Positions 41,777-49,707 of a DNA stretch of 64,000 nt are shown here, one piece after another. The DNA is from Pseudomonas marginalis (GTDB taxonomy: Bacteria > Pseudomonadota > Gammaproteobacteria > Pseudomonadales > Pseudomonadaceae). Every line of letters begins with the position of its first letter. Position 1 is the first letter of the stretch. The stretch lies in assembly GCF_900105325.1 (NCBI RefSeq), contig NZ_FNSU01000003.1:2356001-2420000 (forward strand), read 5' to 3'. The notes beneath the pieces are model-generated. The model did no database searches, was not told where the DNA came from, and saw nothing but the letters and a program-made list of their open reading frames with translations. Both the position numbers and the translations under genes were made by a program.

Positions 41777-42696
41777 CACGGAGTCTTCCTTGGTGGACGC
41801 AACATGACGCCCTGATTATCGAAAATATTCACAGTGATATTAGGATACTTCGCCCTGAACTGCTCGGCTACATTTAGACAGCTTGCACAGGCCGCTTTCT
41901 CTGTCAGGATATTTACGGTTCCTTTGGCTGAGGTGTTTCTCCCTAACTGATCAGCTATATTGTCTAGAATTTTGTATTCTGTATCAATGTCTCGACGAAC
42001 CATATCACCTGCCTTGTTAGGCACCGAGTCAGCCACAAAATTCCCACTGCCAGAGCCAATAAGCCCTTTGCCAGAGTCAGCGACCGAGATCTGACTGTGT
42101 GCAGCCATCTGATTAGGTACTCCAGGAATATCTATTTCCGCAACTGCTACGTTACCGCTGCGCCGCAAATCGGACGGTAACTTAGCTCGAACATCCATAA
42201 CCCGTTGGGCCATAGGAGCAATGTCGATCTCATTCCCTTTCTCAGCTTTCTCCTTCTCGGCCTTCTCCTTCTCAGCCTTCTCCTTCTCAGCCATCTCCAG
42301 CACGATGGAGCGAGCGCCTTGGGTATCGATAAGAATCAGATCAAAGTCCTGCTCGAAAGCCGGCAACAGATTCTTGAGACGAAGGCGCCCGTCAGCAGCA
42401 TGGAGCAACAAATTTCCCAGCTGATTGAACGAATCATTGGAATGGATCAGTGAGAGATTAGGAATGCAGGTGTGCGAAATGACCTGGTCGGCCCGGGCCT
42501 CGTTGTTCGCGATCAGTTGATAGGTTCCACCGCGCGCCTCGTGCGATAGCGCATAGAACGACGACAGCGACGGCTGATTATCCAGATCGATGAGCAGGGT
42601 ACGGATCCCTGCATCGGCGCAGAACGCGCCCAGATTGACGCCAACCGCAGTTTTACCCGGCCCGCCTTTGGTTGAAACGACCGCAGTGACTTTCAT
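41776..42696 (-). CDS. Fusion of an ICE-type Soj/ParA ATPase domain to a deaminase-type toxin domain
   Basis: A 306-residue chimera. Residues 1-136 are the N-terminal half of Soj/ParA from integrative conjugative elements: deviant Walker A KGGPGKT (10-16), LLIDLDNQPSLSSFYALSH, Walker B LILIDTQG (120-127). After LEMA comes a low-complexity Glu-Lys-Ala linker (137-153, from a 15-bp repeat), then about 150 residues ending with a deaminase-fold toxin: LPSDLRRSGNVAVAEIDIPG, AHSQI, DTE at 238-240 starting a helix (DTEYKILDNIADQL) and CASC at 270-273 in a helix before YPNITVNIF. DxE plus CxxC could be the zinc/active site (normally H/CxE, PCxxC). The rest of ParA is missing. Frame is open and uninterrupted, and an immunity-like gene is coupled to it. 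Confidence 0.8.
   Translation of the reverse strand: MKVTAVVSTKGGPGKTAVGVNLGAFCADAGIRTLLIDLDNQPSLSSFYALSHEARGGTYQLIANNEARADQVISHTCIPNLSLIHSNDSFNQLGNLLLHAADGRLRLKNLLPAFEQDFDLILIDTQGARSIVLEMAEKEKAEKEKAEKEKAEKGNEIDIAPMAQRVMDVRAKLPSDLRRSGNVAVAEIDIPGVPNQMAAHSQISVADSGKGLIGSGSGNFVADSVPNKAGDMVRRDIDTEYKILDNIADQLGRNTSAKGTVNILTEKAACASCLNVAEQFRAKYPNITVNIFDNQGVMLRPPRKTP
42241..42293 (-). repeat. 15-bp tandem repeat coding the Glu-Lys-Ala linker
   Basis: Unit GAGAAGGAGAAGGCT-like, a little over three copies, coding AEKEK units at the ParA/toxin junction. The unit length keeps frame, so slippage would change only linker length. Confidence 0.8.
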
Positions 42697-42871
42697 GATA
42701 TTGACCTCGGAATCGTAGGATTTGAGATGCTTTCATGCAGGTCACGCTGTGCGCTTTGATCACCCCGGAAAATCCAAGGCAAAAAAAAGCCTGCATCGCT
42801 GCAGGCTTTTCCCTATCTGGCTCCACGACCTGGACTCGAACCAGGGACCCAATGATTAACAGTCATTTGCT
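42418..42871. repeat. Island direct repeat, right copy (454 bp)
   Basis: Partner of 37556-38007. It spans codons 1-93 of the ParA-toxin fusion, its leader, the tRNA terminator and the tRNA-Asn 3' part. Between the copies lie about 4.4 kb of AT-rich DNA; recombination between them would delete that DNA and leave only the truncated soj. Confidence 0.93.
42785..42810 (-). terminator. tRNA-Asn terminator
   Basis: Perfect 10-bp stem AAAAGCCTGC / GCAGGCTTTT with a 6-base loop, followed on the minus strand by further T residues, 8 bases past the tRNA 3' end. Confidence 0.88.
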
Positions 42872-42893
42872 CTACCAACTGAGCTATCGCGGA
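42818..42893 (-). tRNA. tRNA-Asn (anticodon GTT)
   Basis: 76 bases on the minus strand beginning TCCGCGATAGCTCAGTTGG, with anticodon loop CTGTTAA, T-loop TTCGAGT and an encoded CCA. Acceptor stem TCCGCGA/TCGTGGA pairs with one G-T. It is the intact copy and the integration target of the island. Confidence 0.95.
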
Positions 42894-42953
42894 ATGCGCC
42901 GTATGTTACTGATTGAAAAGGAGAAGTCAAGCTTTCCCTGACGGCCTGGACGA

Positions 42954-43850
42954 TTAATCCGGATGACCGGTTGAAAGCTGCTGCTCCTTGGCCAGGTCCA
43001 GCCAGGCGCGCACGGCGGGTGGCAGGTGGGCGCTGGCGCGCCAGGCCAGGGCGATGTGCCAGTCGGTGTGGGGTTCGTCGAGAGGGATCAGGGCGATGCC
43101 TGCGTGTTGATGCTTGTGCGCCAGCATGCGGGGCAGGAAGGCGACGCCGAGGCCGGCGGCGACCAGGTCGACGATGAAGTCGATCTGCCCGCTGCGCGCC
43201 GCCACGCGGGGTATCACGCCTTTGCGCTCGCAGGCGGCGAGGATCTTGGCGTTCAGGGCGAAGCCGGCTTCGAACAGGATGAACGGCGAGTCCGCCAGGT
43301 CGGCGAAGTCGATGCGTTGACGCTGGGCCAGGGGGTGGCCCTTGGGCAGTACGGCCATCAGCGGTTCGTTGCGCACGGGCTGATAATCGAAACCTGCATC
43401 CACCGGCAGCAGCAACGCAGCGAGGTCGACCTCCCCCGCTTCCAGGCACTCGCGCAATCTCTTGCTACCGTATTCGGTGAGTTCGATGTCGATGTCCGGA
43501 TAACGACTGCGATAGGTGGCAAACATCGTCGCAAACAACACCCCGCACCCCACCGGTGGCAGGCCGATGCGCAACACGCCGCGCTTGAGGCCGCGCAGGT
43601 CGTTGATCTCGGCGACCAGGTCATGGTGTTCGGCGAGCAGTACCAGGGCGCGGCGGTAGGCGATCTCACCCGCAGCGGTGAGTTCGTTGCGGTGACCCAG
43701 GCGATCGAGCAGCGGCATGCCGAGTTCTTCCTCCAGGGTCTTGACTGCCTTGCTCACCGTGGATTGGGTCAAGGCCACCACGTCGGCGGCCTGGGAGAAT
43801 CCGCCCTGGCGCACCACTTCGACGAACGTGCGCAACGTTCTCAAGTTCAT
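42954..43850 (-). CDS. LysR-family regulator divergent from lldD
   Basis: A 298-residue LTTR: MNLRTLRTFVEVVRQGGFSQ, TQSTVSKAVKTLEEELG, effector domain with LPPVGCGVLFA. A palindrome lies in the 100-base gap to lldD, so it likely controls lactate (or 2-hydroxyacid) oxidation. It is a different arrangement from E. coli, where the GntR-type LldR is used. Confidence 0.88.
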   Translation of the reverse strand: MNLRTLRTFVEVVRQGGFSQAADVVALTQSTVSKAVKTLEEELGMPLLDRLGHRNELTAAGEIAYRRALVLLAEHHDLVAEINDLRGLKRGVLRIGLPPVGCGVLFATMFATYRSRYPDIDIELTEYGSKRLRECLEAGEVDLAALLLPVDAGFDYQPVRNEPLMAVLPKGHPLAQRQRIDFADLADSPFILFEAGFALNAKILAACERKGVIPRVAARSGQIDFIVDLVAAGLGVAFLPRMLAHKHQHAGIALIPLDEPHTDWHIALAWRASAHLPPAVRAWLDLAKEQQLSTGHPD

Positions 43851-43879
43851 GGGTATTCCTTTAGCGACTGGTATCTAGC

Positions 43880-43898
43880 GATAAAAGTTGTTTTTATC
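43880..43898. promoter_or_regulatory. Palindrome GATAAAA-N5-TTTTATC, LysR operator candidate
   Basis: Perfect 7-bp arms, 29 bases from the LysR start and 52 from the lldD start. Spacing and symmetry fit an LTTR recognition site. Confidence 0.5.
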
Positions 43899-43950
43899 AT
43901 GACAGATATTTGCCTATCCTGACCCGCCCAGCCTTGTGGAGACACGCTTA

Positions 43951-45093
43951 ATGATCATCTCGTCCGCCTCCGACTACCGCGCAGCGGCCAAACGCAAGCT
44001 GCCGCGCTTCCTGTTCGACTACATCGACGGCGGTGCCTACGCCGAGCACACGATGCGCGCGAACAGTTCGGACCTGGCCGAGATCAGCCTGCGCCAACGC
44101 GTGCTGCGCAATGTCGATAACCTCAGCCTCAAAACCACGCTGTTCGGCCAGGCCCTGGACATGCCGGTCATCCTCAGCCCTGTCGGCTTGACCGGCATGT
44201 ATGCGCGGCGCGGCGAAGTACAGGCGGCAAAGGCGGCGGCGAACAAGGGCACCCCCTTCTGCCTGTCGACAGTGTCGGTGTGTTCGATTGAAGAAGTGGC
44301 GTCGCAGAGCCCGCAGTCAATCTGGTTCCAGCTGTATGTGCTCAAGGACCGGGGCTTTATGCGCAATGCCCTGGAGCGGGCCCAGGCGGCGGGGGTCACC
44401 ACCCTGGTGTTCACCGTGGACATGCCCACGCCCGGTGCGCGCTACCGCGATGCCCACTCGGGCATGTCCGGGCCGTTCGCGGCGCAGCGGCGCATGTTGC
44501 AAGCCGTCACCAAGCCGCAATGGGCGTTCGACGTAGGGCTCATGGGCCGCCCCCACGACCTGGGCAATATCTCCAGGTACCTCGGCAAACCCACTCACCT
44601 GGAAGATTACATCGGCTGGCTGGCCAATAACTTCGACCCCTCCATCAGTTGGAAAGACCTGGAGTGGATCCGCGACTTCTGGAAAGGCCCGATGATTATC
44701 AAGGGCATCCTCGATCCTGAGGACGCCAGGGACGCAGTGAGTTTCGGCGCCGATGGCATCGTGGTTTCCAACCATGGCGGCCGTCAGCTGGACGGTGTGC
44801 TGTCCACCGCCAAGGCTCTGCCACCAATTGCCGATGTCGTGGGCGATGACCTGACGGTGCTGGTGGACTCCGGCATCCGTTCCGGGCTGGACGTGGTGCG
44901 CATGCTCGCCCTCGGCGCCAAGGCGTGCCTGCTCGGACGCGCCACCGCCTATGCACTGGCCGCCGACGGGCAACACGGGGTAGAGAACCTGCTGGACATC
45001 TTCGCCAAGGAAATGCGCGTGGCCATGACGTTGACCGGTGTCACGTCCATCGACCAGATTGACCACAACACGCTGGTGCAATCAGCCAAATAA
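43951..45093 (+). CDS. lldD: FMN-dependent L-lactate dehydrogenase
   Basis: A 380-residue alpha-hydroxyacid dehydrogenase. Catalytic His275 in VVSNHGGRQLDG, FMN-binding VDSGIRSGLDVVRMLALGA, and active-site Tyr in FDYIDGGAYAE and FQLYVLKDR are present. It oxidises L-lactate to pyruvate and feeds electrons to the quinone pool from the inner membrane face. Start ATG 43951; an upstream in-frame GTG at 43936 lacks support. No lldP or lldE neighbour. Confidence 0.92.
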   Translation: MIISSASDYRAAAKRKLPRFLFDYIDGGAYAEHTMRANSSDLAEISLRQRVLRNVDNLSLKTTLFGQALDMPVILSPVGLTGMYARRGEVQAAKAAANKGTPFCLSTVSVCSIEEVASQSPQSIWFQLYVLKDRGFMRNALERAQAAGVTTLVFTVDMPTPGARYRDAHSGMSGPFAAQRRMLQAVTKPQWAFDVGLMGRPHDLGNISRYLGKPTHLEDYIGWLANNFDPSISWKDLEWIRDFWKGPMIIKGILDPEDARDAVSFGADGIVVSNHGGRQLDGVLSTAKALPPIADVVGDDLTVLVDSGIRSGLDVVRMLALGAKACLLGRATAYALAADGQHGVENLLDIFAKEMRVAMTLTGVTSIDQIDHNTLVQSAK

Positions 45094-45113
45094 CTGACGT
45101 CAGTGCTGAACGG

Positions 45114-45136
45114 CCGTTTTTTTACTGTAAAAACGG
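45114..45136 (+). terminator. lldD terminator
   Basis: CCGTTTTT / AAAAACGG stem with a 7-base loop, about 20 bases past the stop codon; the T-rich stem makes it usable in one or both directions. The following 240 bases to the next gene hold no other feature I can support. Confidence 0.65.
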
Positions 45137-45376
45137 TCTTTGATTTGTAAGGTTTTTTATTTATTTAAACGAAATGGCACGAATCTCGCTCTAACACCTT
45201 CCAAGCAGGTCAAGCGATGACAAGACGTGCGGCAGTGCCCAGGGGTTATAAACCCCCAGTAAAGCGGTCTAAACTGTTTCCAATGTTTTACGGAACTGAA
45301 GGAACAGTAAGACGCCTGGCATTTGCCACTCTCATCCAGCCTGTAAGACAGCTAAGTGCTTAGAGGCCGTTTGCTT

Positions 45377-46303
45377 ATGAAAACCCCCACCCAGACCAAC
45401 GCAATTGACTTCGACAGTGCAAAATTGCAACGCCTGGGCTTTGGTCAGCCATCACTCGTACCTCACCGCCCGACGACCGTCGCACAACTTCGCCAGCAAC
45501 TGGGGATGCAATTGCAGACCAGCCTGGAACCGCAGCGTATCCTCGCGGTGTTTTTCCGTGAGATCCAGCGCCTGGTCCCCCTGGATGCCCTGCAATATCG
45601 CCACGAAACCAGTGACCTGCGCCTGGAGTTCGGCCACCGTGGCCACCACTCGGTGAGCTACAGCCTCAGCCACGAAGGCGAGCACCTCGGCGAGCTGGTC
45701 TTTCGCCGCAACCAGCGCCTGCTGGAAGAGGAACTCGGCCAGCTCGAATCACTGCTGTCGACCCTGCTCTACCCGATGCGCAACGCCCTGCTCTACCGCG
45801 TCGCCACCCGCAGCGCCCTGCGCGACCCGTTGACCGAAACGGGCAACCGCATTGCCATGGACCAGACCCTGCAACGGGAAATCGACATGGCGCGCCGGCA
45901 CCTGAACCCGCTGTCCCTGCTGATGCTGGACATCGACCACTTCAAGACCATCAACGACACCCACGGCCATGCGGCCGGCGATAACGTATTGCGCGCCGTC
46001 GCCGGAGCGATCAAGAGCCAGTTGCGTAACGTGGACATGGTGTTTCGGTTTGGCGGGGAAGAGTTTCTGATCCTGCTGTCCAACACCGGCCGGGATGCGG
46101 CGGCCATGGTCGGTGAACGCCTGCGCCAGGCGGCACAGGCCCAGGATTATTGGGCGGAAGGAAGACGGATCGAATTGACGGTGAGCCTCGGTTGTTCGAC
46201 CTTGCTGGCCGCCGAGTCGGCCGAGAGCCTGTTGCGTCGCGCCGACAGCGCCTTGTACGTGGCCAAGCGCGAAGGCCGCAATCGCCTGGCAATGGCGGGG
46301 TAA
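45377..46303 (+). CDS. GGDEF-domain diguanylate cyclase
   Basis: A 308-residue soluble protein. The N-terminal 130 residues are a GAF-like sensor (PQRILAVFFREIQRL), followed by a GGDEF domain with DPLTETGNR, LDIDHFKTINDTHGH and the active-site GGEEF in FRFGGEEFLILL. It should make c-di-GMP. No RxxD I-site is placed properly before GGEEF (RNVD lies there, close to the RxxD pattern). Start ATG 45377. Confidence 0.88.
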   Translation: MKTPTQTNAIDFDSAKLQRLGFGQPSLVPHRPTTVAQLRQQLGMQLQTSLEPQRILAVFFREIQRLVPLDALQYRHETSDLRLEFGHRGHHSVSYSLSHEGEHLGELVFRRNQRLLEEELGQLESLLSTLLYPMRNALLYRVATRSALRDPLTETGNRIAMDQTLQREIDMARRHLNPLSLLMLDIDHFKTINDTHGHAAGDNVLRAVAGAIKSQLRNVDMVFRFGGEEFLILLSNTGRDAAAMVGERLRQAAQAQDYWAEGRRIELTVSLGCSTLLAAESAESLLRRADSALYVAKREGRNRLAMAG

Positions 46304-46314
46304 AACCCCGCCAT
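46292..46314. terminator. Hairpin overlapping the diguanylate cyclase stop codon
   Basis: ATGGCGGGG / CCCCGCCAT, 9-bp stem, 5-base loop containing the stop codon. No T-run follows, so it may only protect the mRNA end between the two convergent genes. Confidence 0.45.
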
Positions 46315-46324
46315 CCCCGTTACA

Positions 46325-47128
46325 TCACGCTTCGCTGGCGACGCGCAAAGGGCGCTCGCGCACAGCAGCGCTCGCCGGTTTTTCTTTCTCCAGGCGCATG
46401 CAACTTTCCAGGAACAGGTACATATAGTCGTAGCTCTTGCACACGGCCTGGCACAGCTCTGCCTGCAGTTCCCTGGTCGGGTTCATCCCGGCCAGTGTGC
46501 AGATGATTTCCAGGGCTTCCCAAGGATGGGCGTCGTCGTACTGGGCGTGCATCTTCAACCACTTCATCGCACGCTTGCGCTCTTCCTCGGGAAAGGCTGC
46601 CGCATACACGCCGGTGGAGCACACCACCGCCGACCATTCCCCCGTCGCCCCCTCAATCGCATAGTTGGTCGCGGCAATGGCCACGATCAACGAATCGGCC
46701 GAGCTGGTGTGCCAGCACCAGTGGCTCAGCGCATGCAACTCCGGCGGCACGTCCTGGGCCTGCAGTTCTTCGAGGCTGACGCCATGGGCACGCGCCCAAT
46801 GCACCCAATAGTCCGCGTGGTTCAGCTCCACACGGATATTGCGCATCAACCAACGGCGCGCCATGTCTTCCCCCGGATGGCGGGCAAACTTGGTCTTGGT
46901 GAGGTTCTGTGCCATGTACAAGGCAAACTGTTCCACCACGGGCCAGCCACCGATCAGGTAGTGACGCATGGTCTTGGCGCTGAGCGTGTTGTCACGCATG
47001 CGTTGGTACAGTTCGTGTTCGACAACCCGGCGCTTGCTCTCGCTGCAGTCCTGGATCAATTGCTGAGCCCAGGCGGGGTAGCTTGAGGCTTCCATAAGCG
47101 GGCCGGTTCTGCTGAATGTGTCGATCAC
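46325..47128 (-). CDS. TenA/PqqC-like haem-oxygenase-fold protein
   Basis: A 267-residue all-helical protein of the TenA/iron-containing-redox (HDO-like) superfamily: LYQRMRDNTLSAKTMRHYLI, NIRVELNHADYWVHWA, WCWHTSSAD. Glu and His residues spaced along the helices could bind a di-metal centre. The start is GTG 47128 with AAGGAG 11 bases before. Often annotated as a TenA-family regulator, but I see no DNA-binding domain. Pathway unknown. Confidence 0.72.
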   Translation of the reverse strand: MIDTFSRTGPLMEASSYPAWAQQLIQDCSESKRRVVEHELYQRMRDNTLSAKTMRHYLIGGWPVVEQFALYMAQNLTKTKFARHPGEDMARRWLMRNIRVELNHADYWVHWARAHGVSLEELQAQDVPPELHALSHWCWHTSSADSLIVAIAATNYAIEGATGEWSAVVCSTGVYAAAFPEEERKRAMKWLKMHAQYDDAHPWEALEIICTLAGMNPTRELQAELCQAVCKSYDYMYLFLESCMRLEKEKPASAAVRERPLRVASEA

Positions 47129-47173
47129 TATTAAGGCTCCTTTTTAAGTGTGATTTACAGACCGGCAAATGTT

Positions 47174-49636
47174 TCAGCGGAATGTGCCGGGCGCCCTGAA
47201 TAACAGAGGCTGCGGCCGCACGGGTCGACACTGCAAGCTATCGAAGGTAAACAATTGCGGTCGTTCAATCAGGTAGCCCTGAGCGTAATCCACACCAATA
47301 TCGAGCAGGGCCTGTTCGATTTGCGGTGTTTCAACAAACTCGGCAATTGTGCGCTTACCCATGACATGGCCGATGTGATTGATCACTTCAACCATCGCGC
47401 GGTTAATCGGGTCGTCCAGCATATCCTTTACGAAACTTCCATCGATCTTCAGGAAGTCTACAGGTAAATGTTTGAGATAAGCGAATGAGGACATTCCGGC
47501 GCAAAAGTCATCCAGCGAAAAATGGCAACCTAAGGCCTTGAGTTCATTAATAAAGCGGATGGCACTGCCCAAGTTTGCGATGGCGCTGGTTTCGGTAATT
47601 TCAAAACAGATCATGCTGGGCGGAATAGCGTAAGTATGAAATTTCTCTCGTAGGAATCCGAGAAAGTCATCATCGCCAATCGTTATACCTGACAGATTGA
47701 TCGCACACAGGGCCATGGGACGGCCCGGACGCTCGTTAATGCAACGGGCAATAATCTCAAATACATTCTCCACCACCCAACGGTCCAGGGACGTCATCAA
47801 ACCATAGCGCTCGGCGGCCGGGATAAAGCTGTCCGGCAGGATTACACGCCCCGCCTCATCGTGCAGGCGCAGCAGTATTTCGATATGCCCATTGCCGCCG
47901 TCGGTATGCCCGAGGGGGGAAATTTCCTGGGAGTACAGGCAAAAGCGGTTCTCCTCAAGCGCCATGTGCAGGCGCTGCACCCAGGCCATTTCGCCAAAGC
48001 GCAGGGACAGTTCGGAGTCGTCGGCGTGGTACACCTGCACGCGGTTGCGGCCTTTTTCCTTAGCCATGTAGCACGCCATGTCGGCGGCCCGCAGCGAGGC
48101 TTCCAGGGTGGTCGGGGTGCTGGCAATGTGTACCAGGCCGATACTCACGGTGGTCATGAACGGCCGCCCCTTCCATACGAAATGCAGACTCTGCACGGTA
48201 TGACGCAGGCTTTCGGCGATTTTTTCCGCCACCGCCACCGGGCAGTTCTCCAGCAGGATGCCGAATTCATCGCCGCCCAGGCGCGCCAGGGTGTCACCTT
48301 CGCGCAGGTCCGACTGCAACAGCGCGCAGATGTGCCGCAACAGTTCGTCGCCCGCCGCATGGCCGCAGGTGTCGTTGACCAGCTTGAACTGGTCCAGGTC
48401 CAGGAACATCAACGCATGCCGCCCGGCCTGCGCCTGCCCTGCCGGGTGCAGCACCTGCTCCAGGCGATACTCGAATTCGCGGCGGTTGGCCAGGCCGGTC
48501 AGCGCATCGTGGGTCGCCTGCCATGACAGATTGGCGATGTACTGGCGCTCCTGGGTCATGTCATGCAGCACCAGCACCGCGCCCGAGACCTTGCCGGCGC
48601 TGCGGATCGGCGCGCCCACCAGGGTGACCGAGACCGTGCTGCCATCCAGGCGCTGGATCGTCTTCGAATGCTCGCTGCCGCCGCTGAGCTGGCCCTTGAC
48701 GATGTGTTCGATCAAGGTGAAGCCGTCCGGCTGTGCGTGGTCTTCCAGCAACTTGAACAACGCTGCCAGGGGCTGGCCCTGGGCCTGCGCCGAGTGCCAG
48801 TGAGTCAGCGCCTCGGCCGCCGGGTTCATATAGGTAATGGCACCGTCGACGTCGGTGGTGATCACCCCGTCGCCAATCGACTCCAGGGTGATCTGCGCCC
48901 GCTCCTTTTCTTCCTGCAAGGCATCGGCGAAGGCATGGCGCTGGGCCAGCAGCTTATGGGTGCGCAACAGTGCCAATACGATCAGGCCCAGGGCCGTCGC
49001 CAGGTTCGTGATGACCAGCAACCGCAGAATCATGCGCGAACCTTCGCCGAGAGCATCGCTGAAGGCCTTGGCGGCGGGTGTCACGCCTTCGTTGATGGCG
49101 ATGATATGCGCCTTCCACTGGCGCACATCGTTGGCGCCGATCTGGTCGTGAATGATCGCCTGGTGCATCTCGCGGGCCAGGTCATCCAGTTGAAGCAGGT
49201 AACCATCGCCTACGGTCCACAGTTGGATGGCTTTTTCCAGGTAGCTGAAATGGCGAAAGTTGAGGTACAGCCAGATCAGGCTGGAGACATCATCCGGATG
49301 GTTGCCCCCTTTGAGGATACCCAGGCGGGCTGCGGCAAGGTCGGGCACGGGACGGTCAAGGGCAATGCGCAGTTCGTGCCCGCCCTGGGGCACGGCAATG
49401 GCCTGCTGGTACTTGAGGTACGTGCCGGCGTCGCGATTATCGGCGTAGAGCGTCAGGTAATAGATGGCGTCCTTCTGGCCCTTGGACCACAGGCTCTCGC
49501 CGGCCACGTAACCACGCACGGCCGAAAGCACGTAGAGACTGACGCAGCCCAATAATGCCTGGAACAGCACCACGGCGATAAATGGCCAGACAATGCCCAA
49601 CAACCGGGGCGTTCCTAAAGTCCGCTTTTGCTTCAT
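47174..49636 (-). CDS. rbdA: RbdA-like membrane protein with PAS, GGDEF and EAL domains
   Basis: An 820-residue protein: membrane helix (13-40), periplasmic sensor (about 40-205), second helix (206-226), coiled coil, PAS (about 245-365), GGDEF (about 375-540, motif RLGGDEFGIL) and EAL domain (about 555-800). The EAL motif reads EILLR; KIDGSF, DDFCAG and NLSG catalytic blocks are kept. In P. aeruginosa RbdA (PA0861) the phosphodiesterase dominates, with GTP activating it, and promotes biofilm dispersal. The MsbA-type ABC gene next door (as PA0860) supports orthology. Confidence 0.85.
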   Translation of the reverse strand: MKQKRTLGTPRLLGIVWPFIAVVLFQALLGCVSLYVLSAVRGYVAGESLWSKGQKDAIYYLTLYADNRDAGTYLKYQQAIAVPQGGHELRIALDRPVPDLAAARLGILKGGNHPDDVSSLIWLYLNFRHFSYLEKAIQLWTVGDGYLLQLDDLAREMHQAIIHDQIGANDVRQWKAHIIAINEGVTPAAKAFSDALGEGSRMILRLLVITNLATALGLIVLALLRTHKLLAQRHAFADALQEEKERAQITLESIGDGVITTDVDGAITYMNPAAEALTHWHSAQAQGQPLAALFKLLEDHAQPDGFTLIEHIVKGQLSGGSEHSKTIQRLDGSTVSVTLVGAPIRSAGKVSGAVLVLHDMTQERQYIANLSWQATHDALTGLANRREFEYRLEQVLHPAGQAQAGRHALMFLDLDQFKLVNDTCGHAAGDELLRHICALLQSDLREGDTLARLGGDEFGILLENCPVAVAEKIAESLRHTVQSLHFVWKGRPFMTTVSIGLVHIASTPTTLEASLRAADMACYMAKEKGRNRVQVYHADDSELSLRFGEMAWVQRLHMALEENRFCLYSQEISPLGHTDGGNGHIEILLRLHDEAGRVILPDSFIPAAERYGLMTSLDRWVVENVFEIIARCINERPGRPMALCAINLSGITIGDDDFLGFLREKFHTYAIPPSMICFEITETSAIANLGSAIRFINELKALGCHFSLDDFCAGMSSFAYLKHLPVDFLKIDGSFVKDMLDDPINRAMVEVINHIGHVMGKRTIAEFVETPQIEQALLDIGVDYAQGYLIERPQLFTFDSLQCRPVRPQPLLFRAPGTFR

Positions 49637-49707
49637 GAAGTCCCTTGCACATGCACTGCTGGATACGCACGCGAAAACCCGCTTTCGATAGCTCAGCCTA
49701 GGCTAAA

